22,051 nt of DNA from the NCBI GenBank assembly GCA_031276985.1, contig JAISMA010000110.1:1-22051 (forward strand). The letters are read 5' to 3'. Positions 1 through 7,317 of the stretch are shown piece after piece. Numbering within the stretch: position 1 is the first letter of the stretch; each line of letters starts with the position of its first letter. The position numbers and the translations under genes were made by a program. A model generated the notes under the pieces. That model ran no database searches. It was given only the letters and a program-made list of their open reading frames with translations, and had not been told where the DNA came from. The DNA is from Helicobacteraceae bacterium. Its GTDB lineage: Bacteria > Campylobacterota > Campylobacteria > Campylobacterales > SZUA-545.

Positions 1-1077
1 AAAGAGCTTGAAAAAGCGATCGTTTTCGCTTTGCAAACCGATCGTAACGCGAATGGCGTTAAGATTGTAACTTGCCAGATCGCGCACAATCATGCCGCGT
101 TTGAGTAGCGCGTTTGCGGCGAAGCTCGCGCTTTTGCCTTCGGGAAAAAACAGCGTGATAAAATTGGTATAACTCGGCTCGTAGGTTAAGCCGATCTCGT
201 TTGCGAACGATTCGTATCGCGCCATCTCTTTGAAGTTGTGCGCCGCGCTTTTTGCCACAAATTCGGGGTCGTTTAACGCTTCAGTCGCCGCCGCAAGCGA
301 AAGCGTCGTTATATTAAACGGCGCGCGAATCTTATGCAACGCGGCGATAACGTCCTCTTGCGCGATCCCGTAACCAACCCGCATGCCGCCAAGCCCGTAG
401 GCTTTTGAAAACGTCCCCGTGTAGATCGCGTTTGGAAACCGCTCGATTAGCTCCTTTGGCTCGATTAGTTTTCGCTCGTCCTTAAACGCCGCGTATTCCA
501 TATATGCCGCGTCGATTACGACCAGCGTTTGATCGCTTACATGCCGCAAAAAAGCGAAAACGTCGTCGCGATCCAGCGCGTCGCCGTAGGGATTGCTAGG
601 CGAACAGATATAGATAATTTTCGGATTTTTCGCAAGCAGTTTTTCATACGCCGACAGATCGTGGCGATCGGTATCGGTCGTAACCGTTACGCCGCCCGCT
701 TGCGCCGTATAGATCGAGTACATCGCAAAGGAGATTTTGTTTTGCAGAACAACGTCGCCGCTTTCAAGCGCCGCGTGGCTTAAAAACTCAAATATCTGAT
801 CGCTGCCGCTTCCGATGACGATATTCGCGTTTTTCACGCCGTATTTTTGGGCAAGCGCGGTTTTCAGCGCGTAGTAGCTGTCGTCGGGATAGCGATGTAT
901 TTTGTCGGCTAGACTTGCGATTAGCGCTTTGACTTTTGGGCTTGCGCCAAACGGATTTTCGTTGCTCGCGAGTTTGACGATCTCGTTTTCCGCCACGCCG
1001 TAATCGCGCGCGATCAGCTCGATTGGCTTGCCCGCCTCGTAGGTTTTTATGCCTTCAAGCTCTTTTCTAAACCGCAT
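1..1077 (-). CDS. hisC: Histidinol-phosphate aminotransferase HisC (3' end outside window)
   Basis: This is a PLP-dependent class I/II aminotransferase that converts imidazole-acetol phosphate to histidinol phosphate in cytosolic histidine synthesis. I translated 359 codons from the minus strand with no stop before the window edge; the family is about 365 residues, so only a few codons are missing. Visible motifs are ASNENPFG (about residues 37-44), the VIDAAY segment holding the PLP-contacting Asp (near 189), and TFSKAYGLGGMRVGY with the Schiff-base lysine at about residue 225. Two in-frame ATGs lie close together at 1083 and 1077. I chose 1077 because AAGGAG then sits 9 bases upstream, against 3 bases for 1083, and because the product then starts MRF, as I recall for relatives. 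The gene is coupled to pheA directly upstream. Related aminotransferases of this fold can also act on aromatic keto acids, so a side role next to pheA is possible. Confidence 0.93.
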   Translation of the reverse strand, partial: MRFRKELEGIKTYEAGKPIELIARDYGVAENEIVKLASNENPFGASPKVKALIASLADKIHRYPDDSYYALKTALAQKYGVKNANIVIGSGSDQIFEFLSHAALESGDVVLQNKISFAMYSIYTAQAGGVTVTTDTDRHDLSAYEKLLAKNPKIIYICSPSNPYGDALDRDDVFAFLRHVSDQTLVVIDAAYMEYAAFKDERKLIEPKELIERFPNAIYTGTFSKAYGLGGMRVGYGIAQEDVIAALHKIRAPFNITTLSLAAATEALNDPEFVAKSAAHNFKEMARYESFANEIGLTYEPSYTNFITLFFPEGKSASFAANALLKRGMIVRDLASYNLNAIRVTIGLQSENDRFFKLF

Positions 1078-1082
1078 TATCA

Positions 1083-2132
1083 TTAACTCCTTGCGTAGCT
1101 TCCCAGCCACTTATAGCGCTTGATCTTTTGGAGCGTCGCTTGCGATTTTGGATCGTCTCTATGCCCTTCAAAATCGATAAAAAAACGCGAATTGCGCTTG
1201 TCGCCACCTGAAGGTAGCGATTCGATCTGCGTTAGATTGATCTTCGCGTCGTTGAACTCCTTTAGCAGAGCAAATAACGCGCCGGGCTTATTTGGCGTCT
1301 GCGCGATAATGCTCGTCGCGTCGTCGCCGCTTGGCGGATTGACAAAATCGCTCAAGATTGCGAATCGCGTCGTGTTTTCGCCGCTGTCTTGAATGTTGTC
1401 AAACAAGATCGGCAGATTGTAGATTTTCGCCGCGATGTGAGAGCAGATCGCCGCGCTACGTTCGTCTTCGCTCGCAAGCCGCGCCGCTTTCGCCGTGCTT
1501 TCGATTGGAATCAGCTCGACGTTTTCCAGCCCGTGTCCGCGCAAAAATCCGCCGCACTGCCCAAACGCCGCGTCTTTGGAGTAGATCCGCTCGATCGCGC
1601 TTAGGCTTTCGCCTTTTGCGGCTAGGCAATGATGAATGGCAAGCTCCATATCGCCCACGATGAGCGCTTCGCTGCTTTCAAGCCGCTCGATTGTGTCGCC
1701 CACAAGCCCGCTCGTGTTGTTGTAGATTGGAACGACGCCGTATTTCGCGCCGCCCGATTCAACCGCTTTGAAAACCGCGCCGATCGACTGCATGGAAAGA
1801 TAATCGCCAACCGCGCCGAAACGACTCTCCGCCGCCTGATGCGTGAAACTGCCGATTGGTCCCAAAAACGCCACGCGCTCCGATCGCTCAAGCGAACGCG
1901 AGGCGGCGAAAATCTCAAGAAAGATCGCGTCGATTGCGGGTTTGTTCAGTAATCCTTCGTGCTTTGCCAGCCTCGATAAAATCTCTTTTTCGCGCGCGGG
2001 GCGGTAGATGGTCGCGCCGCCCATTTTCTTGATTTCGCCGATCTGTTTGACAAGGCTCATTCGCTCTTCTAGCAGGGCGATTAGCTTGTCGTCGATTGCG
2101 TCGATTTGCGTTCTGATTGCGGTTAGGCTCAT
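1083..2132 (-). CDS. pheA: Bifunctional chorismate mutase / prephenate dehydratase PheA
   Basis: This cytosolic enzyme makes phenylpyruvate from chorismate by way of prephenate, the committed phenylalanine branch. The 349 residues hold an AroQ-type chorismate mutase domain (about 1-85, with IDAIDDKLIALLEER and VKQIGEIKK), a prephenate dehydratase domain (about 86-265, with FLGPIGSFTHQAA, VVPIYNNTSG and the catalytic-region TTRF at 254-257), and a C-terminal ACT domain (about 272-349) for phenylalanine feedback. Length fits the bifunctional family. The start is set by the chorismate mutase helix, which begins right after it; no clear Shine-Dalgarno sequence precedes it. The stop TAA shares a base with a possible hisC ATG. 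In the ACT domain the usual ESRP motif reads ESLP and GALV reads GALF. The DNA just upstream holds degraded copies of this gene's own start. Confidence 0.95.
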   Translation of the reverse strand: MSLTAIRTQIDAIDDKLIALLEERMSLVKQIGEIKKMGGATIYRPAREKEILSRLAKHEGLLNKPAIDAIFLEIFAASRSLERSERVAFLGPIGSFTHQAAESRFGAVGDYLSMQSIGAVFKAVESGGAKYGVVPIYNNTSGLVGDTIERLESSEALIVGDMELAIHHCLAAKGESLSAIERIYSKDAAFGQCGGFLRGHGLENVELIPIESTAKAARLASEDERSAAICSHIAAKIYNLPILFDNIQDSGENTTRFAILSDFVNPPSGDDATSIIAQTPNKPGALFALLKEFNDAKINLTQIESLPSGGDKRNSRFFIDFEGHRDDPKSQATLQKIKRYKWLGSYARS

Positions 2133-2135
2133 GAT

Positions 2136-2438
2136 TTAGGCGCTTTCTGCGGACAAAATCATCGTTTTAGCGCTTTTGGCTTTCGCGCATTGCTCGCTTC
2201 GCGCTTGCAATCTGATTGCGAATAAACCCATTGGTTCTTTGGCGTTGATTGCGTCGATTTGCGCGCAAGTCGCGGACAAGATCGTCGCTTTGATGCTTTT
2301 GACTTTTGCGCTTTGCCCGCTTCGCGCTTGCATCCCTTGATCGCTTTGCTCTTGCGATCGTCGAAGGTTTTTTGCTTGCCCTCGAATTGATTGCCGCCGA
2401 TCGCGTCGCCCTTGCATTCCAATTGCGGTTAGGCTCAT
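2136..2438 (-). repeat. Degenerate repeats of the pheA start, in an open frame unlikely to be a gene
   Basis: A 100-codon frame begins with MSLTAI, and its first 17 bases match the pheA start exactly before decaying. Further in, CAQIDAIN echoes pheA TQIDAID. On the plus strand a segment of about 61 bp occurs twice, at 2149-2209 and 2272-2332, 123 bp apart, with 51 of 61 bases matching by eye. Both copies end in CGCTTCGCGCTTGCA. The encoded peptide is low complexity (QARSxQxAKxKSxKxxILSA twice) and resembles no domain. It ends 3 bases before pheA, so translation through it could couple to pheA, but I read it as decayed duplication rather than a functional protein. Confidence 0.6.
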
Positions 2439-2756
2439 TTGCTCTTTATCCTCATAGCTCTTTGTTTATGAGCAAGCCAACCGTTATTGATCGCGCCTTG
2501 TTTGCGATTGGCGGCGTTGTCTATCGCCGCTTTCGCGGCGCGCGAATTAAAGCGATAGTTCATCGAACGCCTTTGCGGGTGTTTTAATCGCAAAATCATA
2601 TCAGGCGCGCGCTAAATCGCCGCGCTTCGCCTCGCCGCTTCTCCCGCCAATTGTCGCTGGACAAATGCAACGCGCCATACGTGTTTGCAACGCAATAATT
2701 AAGACAGCGCATCCCGCAGTTTCGTAAGCGCTCGTCATCGTTTTGCGATGTTTTAG

Positions 2757-2776
2757 ATTCGGGCTTTCGCGGGAAT
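2757..2776. repeat. Palindromic intergenic repeat, copy 1
   Basis: The element runs ATTC-GGGCTTTCGCGG-GAAT, an imperfect inverted repeat with ATTC/GAAT ends around a CTTTCGCG core. It resembles the ATTCCC-N8-GGGAAT style of short dispersed repeat known from Neisseria and other proteobacteria. Related copies in this window are at 2799-2820, 15917-15938 and 19823-19841. Confidence 0.55.
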
Positions 2777-2798
2777 GGCAACAGGCGGGCGCTTCGCG

Positions 2799-2820
2799 AT
2801 TCTGCGACTTCGCGCAGAAT
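2799..2820. repeat. Palindromic intergenic repeat, copy 2
   Basis: A perfect 8 bp inverted repeat, ATTCTGCG and CGCAGAAT, flanks the loop ACTTCG and is followed by GACGAAGG. The copy at 15917-15938 has the same loop and the same downstream bases with small changes (GACGGAAGG). That shared flank shows a dispersed repeat family rather than a chance hairpin. Confidence 0.65.
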
Positions 2821-2922
2821 GACGAAGGGGCGAGATCGATTGCGTAGCGCAACGCGAGGCCTTGCGACGCAGATCGGATGCTTGCGTTCCTTCGCGCCTT
2901 GCGCCGCGATCGGAGGCGGGCG

Positions 2923-5007
2923 TTATTTCTTTTCAAGTTGCCTAATCAAATCGCACTCTCCAAGCTCGCATGCGGTTCTAGCGTCTCTAAGCGCGCCGCG
3001 TCTGTCTTTCGCAAGCAGGTTTGTTCGCGCGCGCTCGACGTATATCGCCGCGTTATCTTTGTCCAGCGAGATCGCCTTGTTCAGATCGGCGATCGCCCTT
3101 TTGTAATCGCGCTGTTTGTTGTACGCGGCGGCGCGTTTTAGGTATATTCGATGATTGTTCGCGTCGAATTTGATAGCCTGCGACAGATCGGCGATCGCTT
3201 TTTTCGCGTCGGTTTTTATGAAAATATCGGCTCTATTGACGTAAGCCTCCGCGTATTTTGGATTGAGCTTGATCGCCTGATTGAAGTCAGCGAGCGCGCC
3301 GTTACGATTATTTTGTTTGAGGTATATTAGACCGCGCGCCGAGTATGATTCGGCAAGCGACGGATTGAGCTTGATCGCCTGCGTAAAATCAGAAAACGCT
3401 TTGGAGTAATCCCGCAATTCGCCGTTGGAGACGCCTCTGGCGCCGTAAGCCTCCGCGTATTTTGGATTGAGTTTGATCGCCTGATTGAAATCGGCAATCG
3501 CAATTTTGTACTGCTTCAGCCCGTTGTTCGCTACGCCGCGCCCGTAATAATAATCCGCTCGCCCCGCCTCCTTTTGGATAGCCAGCGTGAAATCTTCCGC
3601 CGCTTTTTTGTGGTCGCCGACGCGGTTATAGGCGGATCCGCGTCCCGCGTAAGCCTCCGCGATCGCGCCGCCGAGCTTGATCGCTTGCGTAAAGTCGGCA
3701 ATGGCTTTTCTGGCTTCGCCGTTTCTTAAATAAGCCGCGCCGCGTCCCGCGTGAGCCTCCACAAAATTGGGGCTTAGTTTGATCGCTTGATTGAAATCGG
3801 CAATCGCCTTTGCTTGATCGCCGCTTAGACTATAGGCCGCGCCGCGTTCGTAGCTGGTTTTGTAATCTTTGGGATTTAGCCTGATCGCCTGCGTAAAATC
3901 GGCGATCGCGCCGCCGTAGTTTTTGTTCGCGACGTATATTCGACCGCGCTCAATATACGCCTCCGCCTCGTCCGCGTCCGCGTCGATAGCCGCCGCGTAA
4001 TCGGCTAGAGCGTTTTTGCGATCGTTCATGGCGAGATAGGTTTTGGCGCGCAGCAGATAAGCGCGCGTTAATTTGGAATTCATTTTGATCGCGGCGCTAA
4101 GATCGGCGAGCGCCTTCATATGATCGTTGCGCGAGGCATGTATTGCGCCTCTAGCGGCGTAAGCGGCGATGTGATACGGATCGACCTCGATCGCTCTGGA
4201 ATAGTCCTCAAAGGCTTTTTCAGCGTCGCCAAGCCGTTCGTGGGCGTTTGCGCGTAAAAACAAAATCAACGTGTCTTTCGGCTCAATCGCGAAGGCCAGA
4301 TTGTAATCTTCTATCGCCTTTGCGTAATCGTTCGTTTTTAGCGCGACGGAAGCGCGAAACAGGTGCGTCAAAGCCTCCCTGCTCGCGTCGTATCTCGCGC
4401 CGCGCGTGTAATCGGCGAGCGCTTCGGCGCTGTCGCCAAATCTGCACCGCGCTAATCCGCGCTTGAAATACGCTTCGGCTAGATCCACCTTTAGCCTGAG
4501 CGCTTCCGTGTAATCGGCGATCGCGCTACGCGTCGCGCCGACGTTGAAATACGCGTTGCCTCGCAATAAACGGGCTTGATCGTGATTTGACTCGCGATTG
4601 ATTACTTCCGTGTAATCGGCGATTGCTTTCGCGTAATTTTTTAAGATTACGTATTCGTTGGCGCGGCTCATATACGAAGGGATTGTCTCCGCGCTTAGCC
4701 CGATCGCCGTAGTGAAATCCTCGATCGCTTTTTCGTGTTTGCCGTCTATAGAGTAGGCGAGAGCGCGTCCGCTGTGGGCTACGTATGAAGCGTTGTCGTT
4801 CATGATCGCGAAGGTGAAATCGACAATCGCTTTTTTCGCGTCGCCCATTTTCAAATAGACGAAAGCGCGCTCGATAAACGGCGCGGCGACAGTTTGGTCG
4901 GCTTTGATTTGCTCTGTGTAGCGCTCAAGCGCCTCTTGATTGGAAATGGGCTCTTCGGCTGCGTACGCGGCGTAGATAACGAGGGCGCAAATTAGACTAA
5001 AACGCAT
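2923..5007 (-). CDS. Exported protein of 19 tandem TPR repeats
   Basis: The 694 residues start with a signal peptide (MRFSLICALVIYAAYAAE, cleavage probably near residue 16-18), so the protein should act in the periplasm or be membrane-associated. Almost everything after it is tetratricopeptide repeats of 34 residues with the pattern AYxxRGxxYxxxGDxxKAIADFxQAIKLNP. I count 19 full units plus a half unit at the N-terminus; the middle and C-terminal units (about 10-16) are the most alike, with repeated AIADFNQAIKLNPK. The C-terminus ends in ACELGECDLIRQLEKK, a capping helix style seen in other TPR proteins. TPR solenoids bind protein partners; no catalytic domain is present. The start has AAAGGCGG upstream. 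The gene stands alone and diverges from the sulfonate-type operon. The partner is unknown. Confidence 0.9.
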   Translation of the reverse strand: MRFSLICALVIYAAYAAEEPISNQEALERYTEQIKADQTVAAPFIERAFVYLKMGDAKKAIVDFTFAIMNDNASYVAHSGRALAYSIDGKHEKAIEDFTTAIGLSAETIPSYMSRANEYVILKNYAKAIADYTEVINRESNHDQARLLRGNAYFNVGATRSAIADYTEALRLKVDLAEAYFKRGLARCRFGDSAEALADYTRGARYDASREALTHLFRASVALKTNDYAKAIEDYNLAFAIEPKDTLILFLRANAHERLGDAEKAFEDYSRAIEVDPYHIAAYAARGAIHASRNDHMKALADLSAAIKMNSKLTRAYLLRAKTYLAMNDRKNALADYAAAIDADADEAEAYIERGRIYVANKNYGGAIADFTQAIRLNPKDYKTSYERGAAYSLSGDQAKAIADFNQAIKLSPNFVEAHAGRGAAYLRNGEARKAIADFTQAIKLGGAIAEAYAGRGSAYNRVGDHKKAAEDFTLAIQKEAGRADYYYGRGVANNGLKQYKIAIADFNQAIKLNPKYAEAYGARGVSNGELRDYSKAFSDFTQAIKLNPSLAESYSARGLIYLKQNNRNGALADFNQAIKLNPKYAEAYVNRADIFIKTDAKKAIADLSQAIKFDANNHRIYLKRAAAYNKQRDYKRAIADLNKAISLDKDNAAIYVERARTNLLAKDRRGALRDARTACELGECDLIRQLEKK

Positions 5008-5204
5008 TGAACCGCCTTTGATCTGAAGTTACGCAATTTTAGCTTAGAATAGTTTTATTAGTCGCCAAAATCTATTTTAAGCGGGATAAAACGACGCTTT
5101 TTCACCCGCGACGAAATATCCGCCTAGTGAAACTTGAGTATATCAATAGAGAAAATATGGTAGGCTTGCGTCGCAAAATCAAAGAGCAAGAAAAAGGAGA
5201 GATT
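5008..5204. promoter_or_regulatory. Divergent intergenic region between the TPR gene and the operon
   Basis: These 197 bases must carry promoters for the TPR gene (minus) and the amidohydrolase-led operon (plus). The part at 5030-5090 is AT-rich with several -10-like hexamers; on the minus strand TAAAAT at about 5036-5041 is a candidate for the TPR gene. I cannot pick a convincing -35/-10 pair for the plus direction. The open frame of the next gene extends back to a GTG at 5127, but that start has no ribosome binding site and the extension looks non-coding. Confidence 0.35.
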
Positions 5205-6053
5205 ATGAAAATTATCGATGCGCGTTGCCGTCCCGCGTTTTTGCACCCGTTTTTCGGCGCGGAGGACGGAACGGCGGAGTTTGAAACCGCCAAATGGCTT
5301 AACAAGCGCGTTGGAACTAGGGGCGCCGCGACGCATTTTGTTAAATCGCGCACGATCGAAGGCTTTTTGGACGAGGTGCGATCGGCTAGGCTGACTTACG
5401 CGATCGTAGTCGGGCGCAAAACGCCCGCGCAACAGATCGATAACGCATTTGTCGGTCAAATCGTCGCGCCGCACAAGGAACTTTTGGGCGTCGCGGGGGT
5501 TGATCCCGCGCTGGATGGCGTCGACGAGGCGATAAAGCAGATCGACTACGCGATTGACGCGCTGAAGCTGAAGGCGGTCAATATCGAACCCGGTTTTGCC
5601 TCCCCGCCGCGCCACGCGGACGATCGGCTCTATTTTCCCGTTTATGAGCATTTGTCGAAGCGCAAAATTCCTTTAACGTTGATGAGCGGTCCCACCACGC
5701 CCGATTTGAGCTTTAACGATCCCGCGCATTTAAGCCTTGTCGCCGCGAACTTTCCCGCGCTGTCGATTGTCGTTTATCACGGCTATTATCCCAATACGGC
5801 GGGTTTGGTCGGCGCGGCGTTTCGCTACGAGAATATCTTTCCCGTTCCCGATATGTACGGCTTTATCGCGGGCGGAGAGCCGCTGATTGAAGCCGCGAAA
5901 ACCTTTTTGCAGGATCAATTTATCTTTGGCAGCTCGTATCCGTTTCGCCCGATCAGGCAGTCGATTGCCGACTTTCTAGCTTTCGGCTTTACGGAGGCGA
6001 TTGCGGAAAAATTGTTCTTTAACAATGCCGCAAGGGTTTTTAATGTTGAGTAA
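5205..6053 (+). CDS. Amidohydrolase-fold (amidohydrolase_2-like) protein with degenerate metal motifs
   Basis: The 282 residues look like the amidohydrolase_2 TIM-barrel family, cytosolic hydrolases or decarboxylases. I chose the ATG at 5205 because AAGGAGAG sits just upstream and MKIIDARCRP is the expected beta-1 start. The usual metal-binding HxH after the first strand is replaced by RCR (IDARCRPAF), and the usual GSDYP near the C-terminus reads GSSYP (near residue 246), so two classical metal ligand positions are gone; a His remains in VVYHGYYPN (near residue 190). The protein may be metal-free, bind metal differently, or have a non-hydrolytic role. It leads the operon, 116 bp before the SsuD-like gene, so a role in processing the imported compound is plausible. 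The substrate is unknown. Confidence 0.75.
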   Translation: MKIIDARCRPAFLHPFFGAEDGTAEFETAKWLNKRVGTRGAATHFVKSRTIEGFLDEVRSARLTYAIVVGRKTPAQQIDNAFVGQIVAPHKELLGVAGVDPALDGVDEAIKQIDYAIDALKLKAVNIEPGFASPPRHADDRLYFPVYEHLSKRKIPLTLMSGPTTPDLSFNDPAHLSLVAANFPALSIVVYHGYYPNTAGLVGAAFRYENIFPVPDMYGFIAGGEPLIEAAKTFLQDQFIFGSSYPFRPIRQSIADFLAFGFTEAIAEKLFFNNAARVFNVE

Positions 6054-6169
6054 TCCAATCAACTTAATTTTAGTTTAAGCAAACGCTTGGCAAACTTTCA
6101 GACTAAGTTGATATACAAACTAAACATTTCCGTTTGCGTATCAACAAATCTAAAGTTTGGAGTTTCCAA
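6054..6169 (+). promoter_or_regulatory. AT-rich leader with inverted repeat and possible promoter before ssuD
   Basis: A perfect 9 bp inverted repeat, ATCAACTTA (6058-6066) and TAAGTTGAT (6104-6112), brackets a smaller hairpin AAGC-AAAC-GCTT (6077-6088). TTGGCA (6087-6092) and GATATA (6110-6115) are spaced by 17 bases and could be a sigma-70-type promoter overlapping the right arm. This is the largest gap inside the operon, so an internal promoter or operator is reasonable. No known riboswitch was recognised. Confidence 0.35.
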
Positions 6170-7303
6170 ATGGCTTCGGAGATTTTCTGGTTTTTACCAA
6201 CCGGCGGCGACAGTCGTTATCTGGGCGAAAGCGAGTACGTGCGTCCCGTTACCAATAAGTACCTTCGGCAGATCGCCACGACGGCGGAAACGCTAGGTTA
6301 CGACGGGCTGTTGATTCCGACGGGCAGCGGCAATTTCGATCCGTTTTTGACGGCGGCGACGCTGGCTAACGTTACAAACACAATCAAGCTGCTTGTCGCG
6401 CTACGCACTTCGGCGGAAGGCTCTCCCATCGTTTTTGCCCGCAAAAGCGCGACGCTGGACGAGGCGTTAAACGGACGGCTAATCCTAAACGTGGTGCCCG
6501 GCGCGTGGCAGGAAGAGCTTGAAGCCGACGGCGTGTTTTTGAGCCACGACGAGCGCTATGAGCAAGCCGACGAGTTTCTCGCGGTCTGGAAGCGCTACTT
6601 TACGGGCGAAAAGATCACGCACGAAGGCAAGTACTATCGCGTCAAGGACGCGGTAAATCTTTTTCCGCAGGCGCAAAGACGACGAGTTCCGCTCTATTTT
6701 GGCGGTTCGTCGGAAGCGGCGCACGATCTCACCGCAAAGCATATCGACGCCTATCTAAGCTGGGGCGAGCCGCTTGAGCAGGTCGCCGAAAAGATTAAAG
6801 ACGTAAAAGATCGCGCCAAAAAACTTGGCAGAGAGGTGCGAATCGGCATTCGTTTGCAAGTGATCGTGCGCGAAACCGAGAAAGAGGCGTGGGCGGCGGC
6901 CGAAAAGCTCATAAGCAAACTCGACGACGAGATTATCCAAAAGGCGCAACATATTCAAAACGTCTCGGATTCCGTCGGGCAGCATCGCATTACCGATCTG
7001 CATAAAGGCGACAAATCCAAACTAACGATCGCGCCAAATCTATGGGCGGGAATCGGGCTTGTTCGCGGCGGCGCGGGAACGGCGCTGGTGGGCGATCCAA
7101 AAACGGTGGCGGCGCGGCTTAAAGAGTACGAAGCGCTTGGCGCGGATACGTTCGTGCTTTCGGGTTATCCGCATCTTGAAGAGGCTGTGCGTTTTGCCGA
7201 GCTTGTCTTTCCATTGCTGGAAGGCAAAAAGCCCGTTACGATCAGCGGCGCGGTAACAGGCGGCGTTTTCGACACGGGTTTAGATCAGCGCTATCCAAAT
7301 TAA
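6170..7303 (+). CDS. ssuD: SsuD-like FMNH2-dependent alkanesulfonate monooxygenase
   Basis: This is a group C flavin monooxygenase of the bacterial luciferase-like fold. SsuD uses FMNH2 and O2 to cleave alkanesulfonates to aldehyde and sulfite in the cytosol. At 377 residues from the ATG at 6170 (GGAG 7 bases upstream) it matches the E. coli length (381). Strong family segments are FWFLPT, GYDGLLIPTG, LYFGGSSEAAHDL, LSWGEP, VIVRE, NLWAGIGLVRGGAGTALVGD and SGYPHLEE. The flexible-loop Arg (GLVRGG), Arg of GIRL, and Tyr/His of SGYPH are kept. Compared with E. coli SsuD as I remember it, the His of FLPTHG is Gly, the Cys of PTGRSCED is Asn, and the His of IRLHVIV is Gln, so the substrate may differ from simple sulfonates. 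A farther upstream TTG start at 6134 lacks support. It is followed within 15 bp by the binding-protein genes. Confidence 0.85.
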   Translation: MASEIFWFLPTGGDSRYLGESEYVRPVTNKYLRQIATTAETLGYDGLLIPTGSGNFDPFLTAATLANVTNTIKLLVALRTSAEGSPIVFARKSATLDEALNGRLILNVVPGAWQEELEADGVFLSHDERYEQADEFLAVWKRYFTGEKITHEGKYYRVKDAVNLFPQAQRRRVPLYFGGSSEAAHDLTAKHIDAYLSWGEPLEQVAEKIKDVKDRAKKLGREVRIGIRLQVIVRETEKEAWAAAEKLISKLDDEIIQKAQHIQNVSDSVGQHRITDLHKGDKSKLTIAPNLWAGIGLVRGGAGTALVGDPKTVAARLKEYEALGADTFVLSGYPHLEEAVRFAELVFPLLEGKKPVTISGAVTGGVFDTGLDQRYPN

Positions 7304-7317
7304 ACAAGGAGATTAAG

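Larger units (their letters stand above)
2439..2922. other. Non-coding stretch between pheA repeats and the TPR gene
   Basis: I see no convincing gene in these 484 bases. The open frames here are short, on both strands, and have composition typical of translated repeats. A 39-codon frame from 2469 on the plus strand has no ribosome binding site. Structural elements include a GC-rich hairpin (CGCCGC-TTTC-GCGGCG, 2525-2540), a small hairpin (CATCG-TTTTG-CGATG, 2736-2750, followed by TTTTAG on the plus strand) and two members of a palindromic repeat family, listed separately. Any promoter for pheA should lie here or in the repeats downstream, but I could not fix one. Confidence 0.6.

Noticed and set aside
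2149..2332. Possible CRISPR array from the two repeated 61 bp segments
   Set aside because: Only two imperfect copies exist, they are too long and diverged for CRISPR repeats, no cas genes are near, and the sequence relates to the pheA start.
2306..2587. 93-codon plus-strand frame opposite the pheA repeats
   Set aside because: It overlaps the repeat region, has no domain and no ribosome binding site, and its hydrophobic and Arg-rich character follows from the repeat composition.
5127..5204. GTG-started 26-residue extension of the amidohydrolase
   Set aside because: There is no ribosome binding site at 5127, the extra residues are unlike the family, and the ATG at 5205 has AAGGAGAG directly upstream.
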